A DNA stretch of 64,000 nt from Porphyromonas crevioricanis. Its GTDB lineage: Bacteria > Bacteroidota > Bacteroidia > Bacteroidales > Porphyromonadaceae. Shown piece after piece: positions 17,438-26,425 of this stretch. The stretch's first letter is position 1. Every line of letters starts with the position of its first letter. Location of the stretch: the NCBI RefSeq assembly GCF_900167225.1, contig NZ_FUXH01000008.1:34143-98142 (forward strand). Reading direction: 5' to 3'. The translations under genes were made by a program, and so were the position numbers. The notes beneath the pieces are model-generated. The model ran no database searches. It had not been told where the DNA came from and worked only from the letters and a program-made list of their open reading frames with translations.

Positions 17438-19102
17438 TTACTTCAATGTAACACGGAAAACCGTCTCTCCTGCAGACAATAGATAGACTCCACGAGGCAA
17501 ACTAGAAACATCAAGAGTCATCTTGCCCACCACAGAACTCTCGGCGGAAAGAAGCCTTTCCCCGACAAGAGAATATACATGCACCATGGTGCCAACCGGT
17601 AAGCCCTCTATATTCAGGAAAGCTCGTGCAGGATTAGGATACAGCTTCACAGATCCCGACTTCATATCACTTGCAACAGACAGGGGGTAACGACCTGGGA
17701 ATTCCACGACATCATTCCCCTTTTGGTCATATACAATCCAACCACGCCCGTAAGGTATCTTGATATCCTCTGGAGTACAAACATTCTTATCTCTCGGTTG
17801 AGCCTTGGTATTAATCACATACAATTCTCCTTTTTGGGGAGCAGAAGATAAATCGGGCAAATTATTAAGCATATCAACCATTTCCTCTCCTACAAGCTGA
17901 TTTGAATAACAGCTTATCCTTGTGAGAGATGAATTGGGTGAGATCTTCAAGCTCGTGAGTTTATTTACACTACAATCCAAAGAAGACATTGTAGGACAAG
18001 CGGTAATATCAACACTCTTCAAGTCATTCCTATTGCAACTCAATCTTAATAAGTCTCCCTTTATCACCAGCTCTTTAGAAGTAATTACATAGGTACTATT
18101 CCAAGATGTAGCACTCTTCACCCAAGCCCCCTCAACATCAAAATCGCCTTCTACTGTTTTGATGTTGAGATTGATTACACGACCAACTTCGACAGACTCA
18201 TCGAAGATCAACCGAGTTACACCATTCCCTATCGGAGCACGCCCGGGGTAAAAACCCCTCTCTCTATTTAGGACATCCCACTTGCGATTTTTTGCAATTT
18301 CCACATCTTCCACGAGGCATACATTATTATCTCCATATTGGTTTACCACTACCAATTCTCCTCGATTTTTATTATCCCGTTCGGGCAAACTATTAACGAG
18401 AGTCCTCATTCTATCCCCTTGGATAAAGTTAGTGTGCAAGGATAGTTTCTTCAAGGCTTTATTATTACTAACATCCAAGCCTTTAAGGGCATTCTCTTGA
18501 AGGCGTGCTTCTTCCAAAGATCTACAGTCCTCAAGATTTATCTCTGCTAGACTATTTTCACTGCATATCAACGATACAAGGCTTTGGCATTTAGCAAAAT
18601 TTGTTTCTGATATCGTATTGTTGCTAGCATCCAACTCCTTTAGGGAAGTACAGCCAGAAACATTCAATGCTTCCAAGCGATTATTGTAGCATTTCAAACT
18701 TTCCAACTTCTCACAATTCGAAGCATCCAACTTCGTCAACTTGTTGTTGTTACATACCAAATTGACAATCGAAGTATGATTTGAGATGAAAAGAGCAGAA
18801 AGCTCTCCAAATCGACACTGGAAATCAGTTACATTCCCCTCAATCTGAATCTTGGAATTATCAACTCTATAAACGATCTCCTTACCATTTTGGAATTTCT
18901 CAGGATCTTTTACTCCCTTGATGGTTACGCTACCCTCAGCAGAGATCTTCAATTTGATTTCTACCCCTATCTCTTTTTTTGTTTCTATTGTAATGACATT
19001 TTTGTCAGACTGAGCAGCAACCTGCCATGGCAACAACCCAGACAATAAGATGACCAAAGCAACAAATAACCCTCCAGAGAAAAATCTTGTAATCTTTTTC
19101 AT
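17438..19102 (-). CDS. Secreted leucine-rich-repeat protein with type IX C-terminal domain
   Basis: A 554-residue surface or secreted protein. It begins MKKITRFFSGG with a signal peptide ending near WQVAAQSDK; an upstream ATG (19180) would bury it. The middle carries two blocks of LxxLxxxxNxL leucine-rich repeats (about 100-240 and 360-430), e.g. ISNHTSIVNLVCNNNKLTKL and LVSLICSENSLAEINL. Each block ends in a similar segment (NSLPERDNKNRGELVVVNQ and NNLPDLSSAPQKGELYVIN), suggesting an internal duplication of about 200 residues. The last ~75 residues, from VKLYPNPARAFLNIEGL through LPRGVYLLSAGETVFRV, are a type A C-terminal domain. It should be exported by the type IX system and processed by PorU, encoded in this window. 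LRRs suggest binding to host or bacterial proteins. Confidence 0.88.
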   Translation of the reverse strand: MKKITRFFSGGLFVALVILLSGLLPWQVAAQSDKNVITIETKKEIGVEIKLKISAEGSVTIKGVKDPEKFQNGKEIVYRVDNSKIQIEGNVTDFQCRFGELSALFISNHTSIVNLVCNNNKLTKLDASNCEKLESLKCYNNRLEALNVSGCTSLKELDASNNTISETNFAKCQSLVSLICSENSLAEINLEDCRSLEEARLQENALKGLDVSNNKALKKLSLHTNFIQGDRMRTLVNSLPERDNKNRGELVVVNQYGDNNVCLVEDVEIAKNRKWDVLNRERGFYPGRAPIGNGVTRLIFDESVEVGRVINLNIKTVEGDFDVEGAWVKSATSWNSTYVITSKELVIKGDLLRLSCNRNDLKSVDITACPTMSSLDCSVNKLTSLKISPNSSLTRISCYSNQLVGEEMVDMLNNLPDLSSAPQKGELYVINTKAQPRDKNVCTPEDIKIPYGRGWIVYDQKGNDVVEFPGRYPLSVASDMKSGSVKLYPNPARAFLNIEGLPVGTMVHVYSLVGERLLSAESSVVGKMTLDVSSLPRGVYLLSAGETVFRVTLK

Positions 19103-19245
19103 AACTAAAACTTTATGTTTTCTACACCTAAAAAAACTTACATCTTTAGTCCTCCCTATATATGAGCAAGAATATTTCACAAAAGGACCCCGAAAGCGCG
19201 AGGTAAATGTAGAAAAAAAATCCGTCTTTCATCTCTATCCTTCTA

Positions 19246-19292
19246 AAAAAAGAACACCCTCTACGAAACATTGCATAAAGGGTGTCCTGTTT
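19246..19292 (-). terminator. Terminator of the arginine decarboxylase gene
   Basis: ACACCCT (19254-19260) pairs with AGGGTGT (19279-19285). On the minus strand a TTCTTTTTTT run follows the stem. It starts about 25 bp after the stop codon. Confidence 0.65.
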
Positions 19293-19313
19293 TTAGTAAA
19301 AAATCAAAAAGAA

Positions 19314-19865
19314 TCAATGCTCCGGATTGACTTGTATCTCTGGTGTAATAAAGTCCACAAAACAGAGAGCTGCCAAGGCTGTCCCATAGCGTTTCTCTAT
19401 AGTGATCCCTTCCGTGATAAAATTCAGCTCACCAAGGTAATACTGAGAATATGTCTTTCGGTGCAGATCGTTGATAACACGTATCAGACGGCTTTCCAAC
19501 TCTTCAATACGGTAACGACCACTTACCTCACAAACCAAACCTCCGACTTTCTCATCGAAGTTTTCGTCTTTGTACATCCAAGCATACACCACACCGGCAG
19601 AAACGAACTCATCTTGGAAACCATGAGAGACAGACATGATAGTCTTCATTTCAGATCCGAAGGGAGGTAAATCGATCTCATCCATCGTTGCCAAATGGGC
19701 AGTAGCGGGTAAGACAGAGGAGTAAGTCATGATATTAAAATCCGAAATACCGGCATCGTAGAGAGCCATATGGTATGAGCCGGCATGAAGCTCCAAATCG
19801 GATTCGCCACTTCCTTTGGTAACGAAGAACTTGTTGGGTATTACATTCGCATAGAATTTGTTCAT
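19314..19865 (-). CDS. Pyruvoyl-dependent arginine decarboxylase
   Basis: A 183-residue proenzyme that self-cleaves between two serines to form a pyruvoyl cofactor, then decarboxylates arginine to agmatine. The cleavage site is visible in DFNIMTYSSVLPATAH, with later conserved GSEMKTIMSVSHG and the YAWMYKD segment. The N-terminal VPNKFFVTKGSGES-type opening (here VIPNKFFVTKGSGESDLEL) is typical. It supplies the first step of polyamine synthesis, and can also consume protons. It is transcribed alone from a TACCTTTG promoter about 100 bp upstream, and ends at a terminator. Confidence 0.92.
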   Translation of the reverse strand: MNKFYANVIPNKFFVTKGSGESDLELHAGSYHMALYDAGISDFNIMTYSSVLPATAHLATMDEIDLPPFGSEMKTIMSVSHGFQDEFVSAGVVYAWMYKDENFDEKVGGLVCEVSGRYRIEELESRLIRVINDLHRKTYSQYYLGELNFITEGITIEKRYGTALAALCFVDFITPEIQVNPEH

Positions 19866-19963
19866 CTCAATCAGCTGAATACTTAAACGTTACTAAAAAT
19901 ATCACTTATGCCGGCTACTATGGAGCAAGACTTCAAAAGCAAACTCCCCCGAGTACAGCCTTG

Positions 19964-19994
19964 CAAAGGTAGCAAAGTTTCCATTTGCCATAAA
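19964..19994 (-). promoter_or_regulatory. Promoter of the arginine decarboxylase gene
   Basis: Minus-strand -7 TACCTTTG (19964-19971) with TTTA at exactly 19 nt (19991-19994). The 5' leader is about 95 nt. Confidence 0.6.
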
Positions 19995-20053
19995 CACGAT
20001 AGAAACTCACACTTGAGAAAGGAGATGCACCTCTCCTCCTATACCGTGCAGTG

Positions 20054-21469
20054 TCACGGAGTAGCATTCATTACGACCATTCTCAACTTCTTGGCATCGG
20101 TGCGGGTGTGGAGCCAGGATTCCAGTTTCTGACGATCTTTCTCACTCAGTTTGTTGCCGGCTTCAACGATCACTGTAAGAGTGGAATCCTGACCACTGAT
20201 GTATGCCGCCGAGGGAACAAGCAAAGTAGAATTGACCGAAGGGAAAAGCTGCGAAGCCTCTTTACTCACCTGTCTTTCTATTTGAGCATATTTGGAGTAA
20301 GACGATAGTACGGCTGTCAGAGAGTCTATCTGCAAACGCTGACGTGTAATTATTCGCTCGCTGTTATCATACATATCTCTGAGCAATACCTCTCGCAACT
20401 CTTTCATATCTGCCTCCTGCTCAAAGCCCTGTTTAACAATCAGAGAGACATCATTCAAACCATAATTCGGCATCTTGGCAGACAAATCCTCAATCTCCAC
20501 ATCAGACAAACTGGCTCCGAAAAGAATTACCTCCAAACGATGTCTGCCTTTCTCTTCTTTGTGCAACTGACTACCTATCACTTGTGTTTGTGGATCATTG
20601 AATTGCTCCTTCACAAAGCGTATGGCGGCGTCTTCCATATAGCTTTCACGGATCATCCCATAGCTCAGGTATATACTGGGCAAAATAGTTCCGACAGCAA
20701 AAACGGTCACTAATCGGCGCACTTTTCTCTCTTTCTCTTTGTCCACAAACACCTTACGAGGCAAGTGCAAAAGACGGGCGAAAAGGAAAGTGGCAGCTGC
20801 AATAAAAACAGAATTGATGATGTAGAGATAAAAAGCTCCGAAAAAGAACTGCATCTGCCAAGTTGCCAAGCCATAGCCGGCTGTACAAAGAGGAGGCATA
20901 AGAGCTGTAGCAATAGCCACACCCGGGATGACATTCCCTTTGCTCTTGTTACTACCGGCAATCATACCGGCGGCACCACCGACAAAAGCTATCAATACAT
21001 CGTAGATGCTCGGCTGAATACGGGCCAATAATTCGGATTGAGCCTGATTAAGAGGAGAGATGAGGAAATAGATCGTAGCCGTTAGGATACTGAAAACCGT
21101 TGTCAAGGCTAAATTGCGCAAAGAGCGTTTGATTAGGGCAAAATCGGAGATTCCCAACCCCAAACCAAAACCGATGATAGGCCCCATGAGAGGGGAAATC
21201 AACATCGCTCCTATTATTACGGCCGTAGAATTGACATTCAACCCTAACGATGCGATGAAAATAGCGCAAACAAGAATCCACAATTTAGATCCTCGAAAAT
21301 CGACATCGGCCTTTATATTCTCGATAATCCACTGATCATCCTCCCGTCCCTCCTTCAGGTTGATGATATGGAGAAATCGTTCCTTTAACTCACACAGTAT
21401 AGAGAAGGTACCTCTCTCCTGTTCTTCCGGTTGATTATTGGAGGTATCAGTTGTTGAATGTTCTTCCAT
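20054..21469 (-). CDS. DUF389 (TIGR00341-type) membrane protein
   Basis: A 471-residue inner-membrane protein. After an acidic N-terminus, the DUF389 core (about 65-235) contains five or six helices with the conserved LWILVCAIFIASLGLN, AVIIGAMLISPLMGPI, GGAAGMIAGSNKSKGNVIPGVAIATALMPPLCTAGYGL segments. The C-terminal half (about 265-471) is soluble and partly coiled-coil, with repeated RxQxxQxD-type charges. It resembles an OsmC/BON-like periplasmic region by composition only. Function is unproven in the family; a transporter or stress role has been suggested. It sits 69 bp downstream of cdsA, probably as the third gene of ftsH-cdsA-DUF389. Confidence 0.85.
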   Translation of the reverse strand: MEEHSTTDTSNNQPEEQERGTFSILCELKERFLHIINLKEGREDDQWIIENIKADVDFRGSKLWILVCAIFIASLGLNVNSTAVIIGAMLISPLMGPIIGFGLGLGISDFALIKRSLRNLALTTVFSILTATIYFLISPLNQAQSELLARIQPSIYDVLIAFVGGAAGMIAGSNKSKGNVIPGVAIATALMPPLCTAGYGLATWQMQFFFGAFYLYIINSVFIAAATFLFARLLHLPRKVFVDKEKERKVRRLVTVFAVGTILPSIYLSYGMIRESYMEDAAIRFVKEQFNDPQTQVIGSQLHKEEKGRHRLEVILFGASLSDVEIEDLSAKMPNYGLNDVSLIVKQGFEQEADMKELREVLLRDMYDNSERIITRQRLQIDSLTAVLSSYSKYAQIERQVSKEASQLFPSVNSTLLVPSAAYISGQDSTLTVIVEAGNKLSEKDRQKLESWLHTRTDAKKLRMVVMNATP

Positions 21470-21538
21470 GATCCGAGCTGCTATTTATATTGTTGGACTT
21501 CACAAGAACACCTGCTGTCCCGTGGTGGCGATAATGAT

Positions 21539-22384
21539 CTACGGGATAAATACGGTGTAGACAAAAAAAGCTGCAGGCAAAGCAAAAAGAGCACTATCTA
21601 TACGATCAAGCATCCCTCCATGCCCCGGGATCAAGTTTCCAGAGTCTTTGACACCAGCCAAACGCTTTAGGTTGGATTCAAACAAATCTCCCCAAGTCGA
21701 AGTCGCAGAAACAATCAGTCCGAGCAATGGCCACATCAAAAAATTCGACCCACCACCTCCTTCTATCAAGAAGCGGCCTATTAAAGTCGCTGCTATCATG
21801 CTTGCCAATACACCGCCTAAAAAACCTTCCCAAGTCTTTTTGGGAGAGACTGAGGGGAAAAGTTTCCTGCGACCAAAAGACAAGCCGGAAAGGAATGCGA
21901 AAGTATCATTGACCCAGATCAACACAAAGACAGTGAGCAACAACCCGACTCTCATATCCTGAAAAGAGGTGGTATGAGGTCCAAAGGCAATCAAATTGGC
22001 ACAAAGCAAAGGCAACACAACATAAGCCTGCCCCATAAAAGTCAAGGATGTATCTCGTACCATCTGTTCTCTATCCGAATAGATATTGCGGATCAAAGTG
22101 TACAACAGATAGAAAAGGTAGGGGAAAAAGACCTCTATCCCCATCGTGTCCGTGCAGTATAGCAGATGCCCCATAAAAAGGTAAGCCCCAGCCAGACAAT
22201 CTAATATGGTACGCAGCCAGCGTTTACGATTCAGATTTACCAATAAGGCAAACTCTCTCAAAGACAATAGGGCAATCAGGGAAAAGACTGCAACATAGAA
22301 ACCCGGCAATTTGAAAAAAATGGGACAAACAAGCAGTGCCACATATACCAGGCCTGAGATGGAGCGAATAATCAAGGTCTTCAT
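21539..22384 (-). CDS. cdsA: Phosphatidate cytidylyltransferase
   Basis: CdsA makes CDP-diacylglycerol from phosphatidate and CTP at the inner membrane, feeding all phospholipid synthesis. The 281-residue protein has about eight hydrophobic helices and the family signature near the C-terminus: SNLKRLAGVKDSGNLIPGHGGMLDRIDS. Another conserved stretch is FGRRKLFPSVSPKKTWEGFLGG. It begins 18 bp after the ftsH stop, consistent with translation from one mRNA. Confidence 0.95.
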   Translation of the reverse strand: MKTLIIRSISGLVYVALLVCPIFFKLPGFYVAVFSLIALLSLREFALLVNLNRKRWLRTILDCLAGAYLFMGHLLYCTDTMGIEVFFPYLFYLLYTLIRNIYSDREQMVRDTSLTFMGQAYVVLPLLCANLIAFGPHTTSFQDMRVGLLLTVFVLIWVNDTFAFLSGLSFGRRKLFPSVSPKKTWEGFLGGVLASMIAATLIGRFLIEGGGGSNFLMWPLLGLIVSATSTWGDLFESNLKRLAGVKDSGNLIPGHGGMLDRIDSALFALPAAFFVYTVFIP

Positions 22385-22402
22385 CGTGCTATAAAGTCTT
22401 TA

Positions 22403-24406
22403 TTACGATTCTTTGTCGGGCAAATGAGGATCAGACTCCTCTACCGGAGAGGGTTCGTCCTTGACAGTTACCTCCGACGAGGAAGAAAGCAACTCATCTG
22501 TACGGGACTTCCATGGACGTTTTCCGAAGATCTTTTCTACGTCTTCTGTGTAGATGACTTCTCGCTCAAGCAGAAGGTCGGAAAGTCGGGCATGTCCCTC
22601 CTTATTTTCCTGCAAAATCCTCTTCGCCCGGTCATACTGATCATTTATAATCCGCTGCACCTCCTCATCTATAAGCATAGCGGTAGACTCGCTGTAGGGT
22701 TTGGTAAAATTGTAGCCATCACCCTGCATGGCATAGTAATTCAGATTGGGCAACTTGGAGCTCATCCCATATATAGTCACCATGGCATAGGCCAACTGTG
22801 TCACTCGCTCAAGATCATTGGCAGCTCCGGTGGAAATACGTCCCAAGAAAAGTTCCTCTGCAGCTCGGCCTCCCAAGGTTGCACACATCTGATCCAACAA
22901 AGCCTCTGTAATGGTGATTTGTCGCTCTTCGGGGAGATACCATGCAGCCCCCAAAGCCTTACCTCGGGGAACAATCGTCACTTTCACCAGAGGATTCGCA
23001 TACTCAAGCATCCAGCTAATTGTAGCATGACCACTCTCATGGATAGCAATACTTTTCTTCTCCTCTGCCGTGGTGATCCTGTTTTTCTTCTCCAGCCCTC
23101 CAACGATACGGTCTACTGCATTCATAAAGTCCTGCCAACCGACAAAAGCCTTACCCTCACGAGCTGCAATAAGAGCAGCTTCGTTACAAACATTGGCAAT
23201 ATCGGCTCCGCTAAAGCCAGGTGTTTGTCGAGCCAAAAGGTCGACATTCACGGTAGCATCGGTCTTGATAGGCTTTAAGTGAACAAGGAAGATCTCTTTT
23301 CGATCATTCAGATCAGGCAAATCCACATAGATCTGACGGTCAAAGCGCCCGGCTCTGAGCAGAGCTTTGTCCAAAATATCGGCCCTGTTCGTCGCAGCCA
23401 AGATGATCACCCCCGAGTTGGTGCCAAATCCGTCCATCTCGGTAAGCAACTGATTAAGCGTATTTTCTCGCTCATCGTTTCCTCCGAAATTACCATTCTT
23501 ACCACGAGCTCGCCCCACCGCATCTATCTCATCTATAAAGATGATACAAGGGGCTTTCTCCTTGGCCTGCTTAAAAAGATCTCTTACACGAGAGGCTCCT
23601 ACACCGACAAACATCTCTACAAAGTCCGATCCGGACATAGAGAAGAATGGAACATGCGCCTCTCCTGCCACTGCCTTGGCCAGCAAGGTCTTGCCCGTAC
23701 CCGGAGGGCCTACCAGCAAAGCTCCTTTGGGTATCTTCCCCCCCAACTCGGTGTATTTGCTCGGATTTTTCAAGAAATGCACAATTTCCTCAACCTCCTG
23801 CTTAGCTTCTTTGAGACCGGCAACATCGGCAAAAGATACATTCACACCCGTCTTATCGTAGAGCTGGGCCTTTGACTTACCCACACTGAACACACCTCCA
23901 CCACCGGCTCCTCCACCGGAATTCATGCGACGCATCATCCAGATCCAAAAGAGAATCAACAAGAGGAATGGGCCAAAATTGAGTAAGATAGACCACAGGC
24001 TAAAACCTTTCTCTACATAGGAGATCTCCGCTTCCAAGTGGTTCTCATCGCAAAAATCGGAGAATTTATCTACCGAAGGAATAATCGTACGTACTACATA
24101 TTCTCGATTCTGATTACTCACAGTTCGAGCCGGGAAATCTCCAGGTTGGAAAACACTATCCACCATTTGAGGGCGTACAACTGCCTCCGCAGAGTTGGTT
24201 GTTCTATCCACAGATACTTTGCTGAATGCTTGCCGCTTGGCAATGGCTTGAAATTCATTCCAACTCAACTCTTTGCTGTACCTATTCATCTCTCCGGATA
24301 TAGCCCAGAAAGCAATCAAGGCAGCAAATATGCCCACGTATATCCAGATTGGATTGAACCCCCTGCCTCCTTTTGGAGGAGATGGTTTGTTTTGTTTTTT
24401 TATCAT
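22403..24406 (-). CDS. ftsH: ATP-dependent zinc metalloprotease FtsH
   Basis: A membrane-anchored AAA+ protease that degrades misassembled membrane proteins and regulators. From [11 protein letters not shown] (24406) the order is: short tail, TM1 ([18 protein letters not shown]), periplasmic domain (to ~130), TM2 ([21 protein letters not shown]), then the AAA domain with Walker A GPPGTGKT, Walker [13 protein letters not shown] and the [14 protein letters not shown]. The peptidase domain has the Zn motif HESGH and ends in a charged tail. An upstream ATG (24448) would add 14 residues. The TATCTTTG promoter is at 24526. It heads the operon with cdsA and the DUF389 gene. Confidence 0.96.
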   Translation of the reverse strand: MIKKQNKPSPPKGGRGFNPIWIYVGIFAALIAFWAISGEMNRYSKELSWNEFQAIAKRQAFSKVSVDRTTNSAEAVVRPQMVDSVFQPGDFPARTVSNQNREYVVRTIIPSVDKFSDFCDENHLEAEISYVEKGFSLWSILLNFGPFLLLILFWIWMMRRMNSGGGAGGGGVFSVGKSKAQLYDKTGVNVSFADVAGLKEAKQEVEEIVHFLKNPSKYTELGGKIPKGALLVGPPGTGKTLLAKAVAGEAHVPFFSMSGSDFVEMFVGVGASRVRDLFKQAKEKAPCIIFIDEIDAVGRARGKNGNFGGNDERENTLNQLLTEMDGFGTNSGVIILAATNRADILDKALLRAGRFDRQIYVDLPDLNDRKEIFLVHLKPIKTDATVNVDLLARQTPGFSGADIANVCNEAALIAAREGKAFVGWQDFMNAVDRIVGGLEKKNRITTAEEKKSIAIHESGHATISWMLEYANPLVKVTIVPRGKALGAAWYLPEERQITITEALLDQMCATLGGRAAEELFLGRISTGAANDLERVTQLAYAMVTIYGMSSKLPNLNYYAMQGDGYNFTKPYSESTAMLIDEEVQRIINDQYDRAKRILQENKEGHARLSDLLLEREVIYTEDVEKIFGKRPWKSRTDELLSSSSEVTVKDEPSPVEESDPHLPDKES

Positions 24407-24525
24407 CAGACTCGATTGCGAATTACACTTCTTTTCCTGTAGCAACAAACAGCCGAAGTCAAAAGTTGCCCAAAAGCCGTGAGCCTTGCTACAATATCCT
24501 CACAAACCCACTCCGCACTGCCTCG

Positions 24526-24533
24526 CAAAGATA
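24526..24533 (-). promoter_or_regulatory. ftsH operon promoter -7 box
   Basis: Minus-strand TATCTTTG, an exact TAnnTTTG match, about 120 bp before the preferred ATG. No -33 TTTG is clear. Confidence 0.45.
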
Positions 24534-24610
24534 GCCCAAACAAACCATTAGGAGGTAGTTAGCAATCTCTCTTTATGCAATAGTCTCAAAGGGAAAGCTC
24601 TCAGCTATTA

Positions 24611-24653
24611 GATAAAAAGACCACCATAAAGATCCTAAAATCTTATGGTGGTC
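24611..24653 (-). terminator. Terminator of tRNA-fMet
   Basis: GACCACCATAAAGAT and ATCTTATGGTGGTC form a 14-bp stem with one bulged A. On the minus strand the T-rich TCTTTTTATC follows. It starts 10 bp after the tRNA 3' end. Confidence 0.85.
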
Positions 24654-24662
24654 CTTATTTAG

Positions 24663-24734
<72 letters not shown>

Positions 24735-24747
24735 ATCAAATGCGCTG

Positions 24748-24778
24748 CAAAGGTAGCAATTATATTGATACTACCAAA
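24748..24778 (-). promoter_or_regulatory. tRNA-fMet promoter, near-perfect consensus
   Basis: Minus strand: -33 TTTG (24775-24778), 19-nt spacer with one base uncounted at the edge, -7 TACCTTTG (24748-24755). It is about 14 bp before the tRNA 5' end. This is the best promoter in the window and serves as an internal reference for the others. Confidence 0.75.
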
Positions 24779-24964
24779 CTTTTGTCATCAAGTCTCACAT
24801 ACAAGGAGCTTTTTCAAGCTAACAAGCATCTTTCAGAGGGTAGATATTTCGGAACACTTGCCCTTCCCATACTCTTATTATTTCACCCAAACAAGGTGTC
24901 AAAGGGATCTATTACAGGATCTGCAAGATAAGAGAACAAGGCATAATGGAATTGCACAAGAGTT

Positions 24965-25639
24965 CTATTTGACCCTTTTCTTGACATCTTTATCCTCGAC
25001 TACTACATCCTTATCTTTCAGATACAAGGGGCTATATTTCCCATGAGGCACATCCTTGAAGATATAGTAGTTTGCCTTTCTTGCAGCTACAATATGGTCG
25101 GTTGTTGCAGTAACAATGACGGATGCTACAAGATCTACAAAAGCACTGAATGTACTACCTGTTCCAGAATTTTGCTGAAGATCAAGATAAAGATCACAAC
25201 TACGGTCAAATAGTATTTCGTTCGTAATTGTAGACTTAATGATGTATCGAATCTTTGTTTCAATTCCCAATCCTCGCTTAGTCCAATCATCAATTTGAGA
25301 GAAAACCACTGCGTCAGCACCAAAATAGTCCCTAAACATTGTCAGTGGCTTATCTATGAAAAGTTCTGCATCATAAGCACTCTCTGACTTAAGAACATCC
25401 ATTGCAAGAAGGGGTGAAATCACATAGTATCCGGCTTCCACAAGAGGACGACTTATGGATGTATACAGCAAATCTTTGGCCTCAACATTGGAGCTATTAT
25501 TAATGGGAGGCATGACAAGAATAGTTGCAGGCATATTCTCATACAAGGAGGCATATTGCGACTCGCGTGTCATCTGCTTTCCTAATCCACAGGAACTCAC
25601 AAACACTGCAAGAATAATGATGGAGATTAATCTTTTCAT
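24965..25639 (-). CDS. GNA1162/DUF799-family lipoprotein
   Basis: A 224-residue lipoprotein: MKRLISIIILAVFVSSCGLGK places the lipobox Cys at residue 17. The mature protein resembles the GNA1162 (DUF799) family, with MPATILVMPPINNSSNVEAKDLLYTSISRPLVEAGYYVISP, a TolB-N/CsgG-like alpha-beta fold in known structures. It is the last gene of a four-gene operon behind CsgG-like, 112-aa and DUF4810 proteins. CsgG-DUF4810-DUF799 neighbourhoods recur in Gram-negatives and are thought to form an outer-membrane lipoprotein complex of unknown cargo. The start is 1 bp past the preceding stop. Confidence 0.82.
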   Translation of the reverse strand: MKRLISIIILAVFVSSCGLGKQMTRESQYASLYENMPATILVMPPINNSSNVEAKDLLYTSISRPLVEAGYYVISPLLAMDVLKSESAYDAELFIDKPLTMFRDYFGADAVVFSQIDDWTKRGLGIETKIRYIIKSTITNEILFDRSCDLYLDLQQNSGTGSTFSAFVDLVASVIVTATTDHIVAARKANYYIFKDVPHGKYSPLYLKDKDVVVEDKDVKKRVK

Positions 25640-25640
25640 G

Positions 25641-26081
25641 TTATCTCACAAGTTTTTTGATCAATGGTCCAATGAATTTTGCAGATTCCGGATACAGCTC
25701 TATCTCCTTCTGTAGCATCTCTCTACCCCTTTCCTGAAACAGAGCATCATAATCATCGGTCTTAAAGAGGCGTTTCTGAGATGCCGTAGCATTGTTGAGA
25801 AATATAGAAGCTGTTTCCTGTTGAAGAAGAAGATACCCGTATTCAGCGCAAATACCGGGAGGAGGAACTTGCCTAACACCTCCGGGCTTTTTCACCATAT
25901 TCTCATACACAGTGATAAGATTACAGATACTCTTTGGAGTCTGTTTGTCATACGACTGGTAGGCCAAGTGTTCATAGACAGTCGTTCCTCCTTGCACTCC
26001 ACCCCAATAATACAGGGAGTTTGTAACACCACAAGAGGAAAGGAGTACTACTGCCAGCAAAGAGATAAACAATTGTTTCAC
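25641..26081 (-). CDS. DUF4810-family lipoprotein
   Basis: A 146-residue lipoprotein (MKQLFISLLAVVLLSSCGVTNSLYYWGG; lipid Cys at 17). The YYWGGVQGG start after the Cys, and GVRQVPPPGICAEYGYLLLQ in the middle, are typical of DUF4810. The start codon is GTG, overlapping the TGA of the preceding gene (GTGA), so translation is coupled. It is the middle member of the CsgG-associated lipoprotein set. Confidence 0.82.
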   Translation of the reverse strand: MKQLFISLLAVVLLSSCGVTNSLYYWGGVQGGTTVYEHLAYQSYDKQTPKSICNLITVYENMVKKPGGVRQVPPPGICAEYGYLLLQQETASIFLNNATASQKRLFKTDDYDALFQERGREMLQKEIELYPESAKFIGPLIKKLVR

Positions 26082-26416
26082 AACTCAATCACTTTGTGTT
26101 CTTGTGTGGAAATGAAAACTCTCTTGTGATAAACTTTGGAACCTTTTGCGACAACAATGACATCATGTTGACCGGGAGTCAAGAAGATTGTATTTCGGGC
26201 AGTCTTCTTGATGTTTCGGTCCTTGTGCCAGGCCTTGCCCTTGACAGTACTAACATTGAATGTTTTATTATCAACTGTAACGGTTATAGGTGTTTTACGA
26301 GCACTGACAAATGAGAGCATTCCCTCATCTGCCTTGCCCGAAGAAATGGAATACGAACCTACTCCACAGCCTGTAAACAACAGAGCTACAATAGTTGCGA
26401 CAATAAATTTCTTCAT
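26078..26416 (-). CDS. Small PEGA-like lipoprotein in the CsgG operon
   Basis: 112 residues: MKKFIVATIVALLFTGCGVGSYS, with the lipobox LFTGC. The remainder is a small beta domain (TPITVTVDNKTFNVSTVKGKAW...NTIFLTPGQHDVIVVAKGSKVYHKRVFIS) that resembles PEGA-type Ig-like modules, with the LTPGQHDV turn. Function is unknown. It lies 9 bp after the CsgG-like gene and overlaps the DUF4810 start. Its conserved spot in the operon suggests a structural partner. Confidence 0.75.
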   Translation of the reverse strand: MKKFIVATIVALLFTGCGVGSYSISSGKADEGMLSFVSARKTPITVTVDNKTFNVSTVKGKAWHKDRNIKKTARNTIFLTPGQHDVIVVAKGSKVYHKRVFISTQEHKVIEL

Positions 26417-26425
26417 ATACGATCC

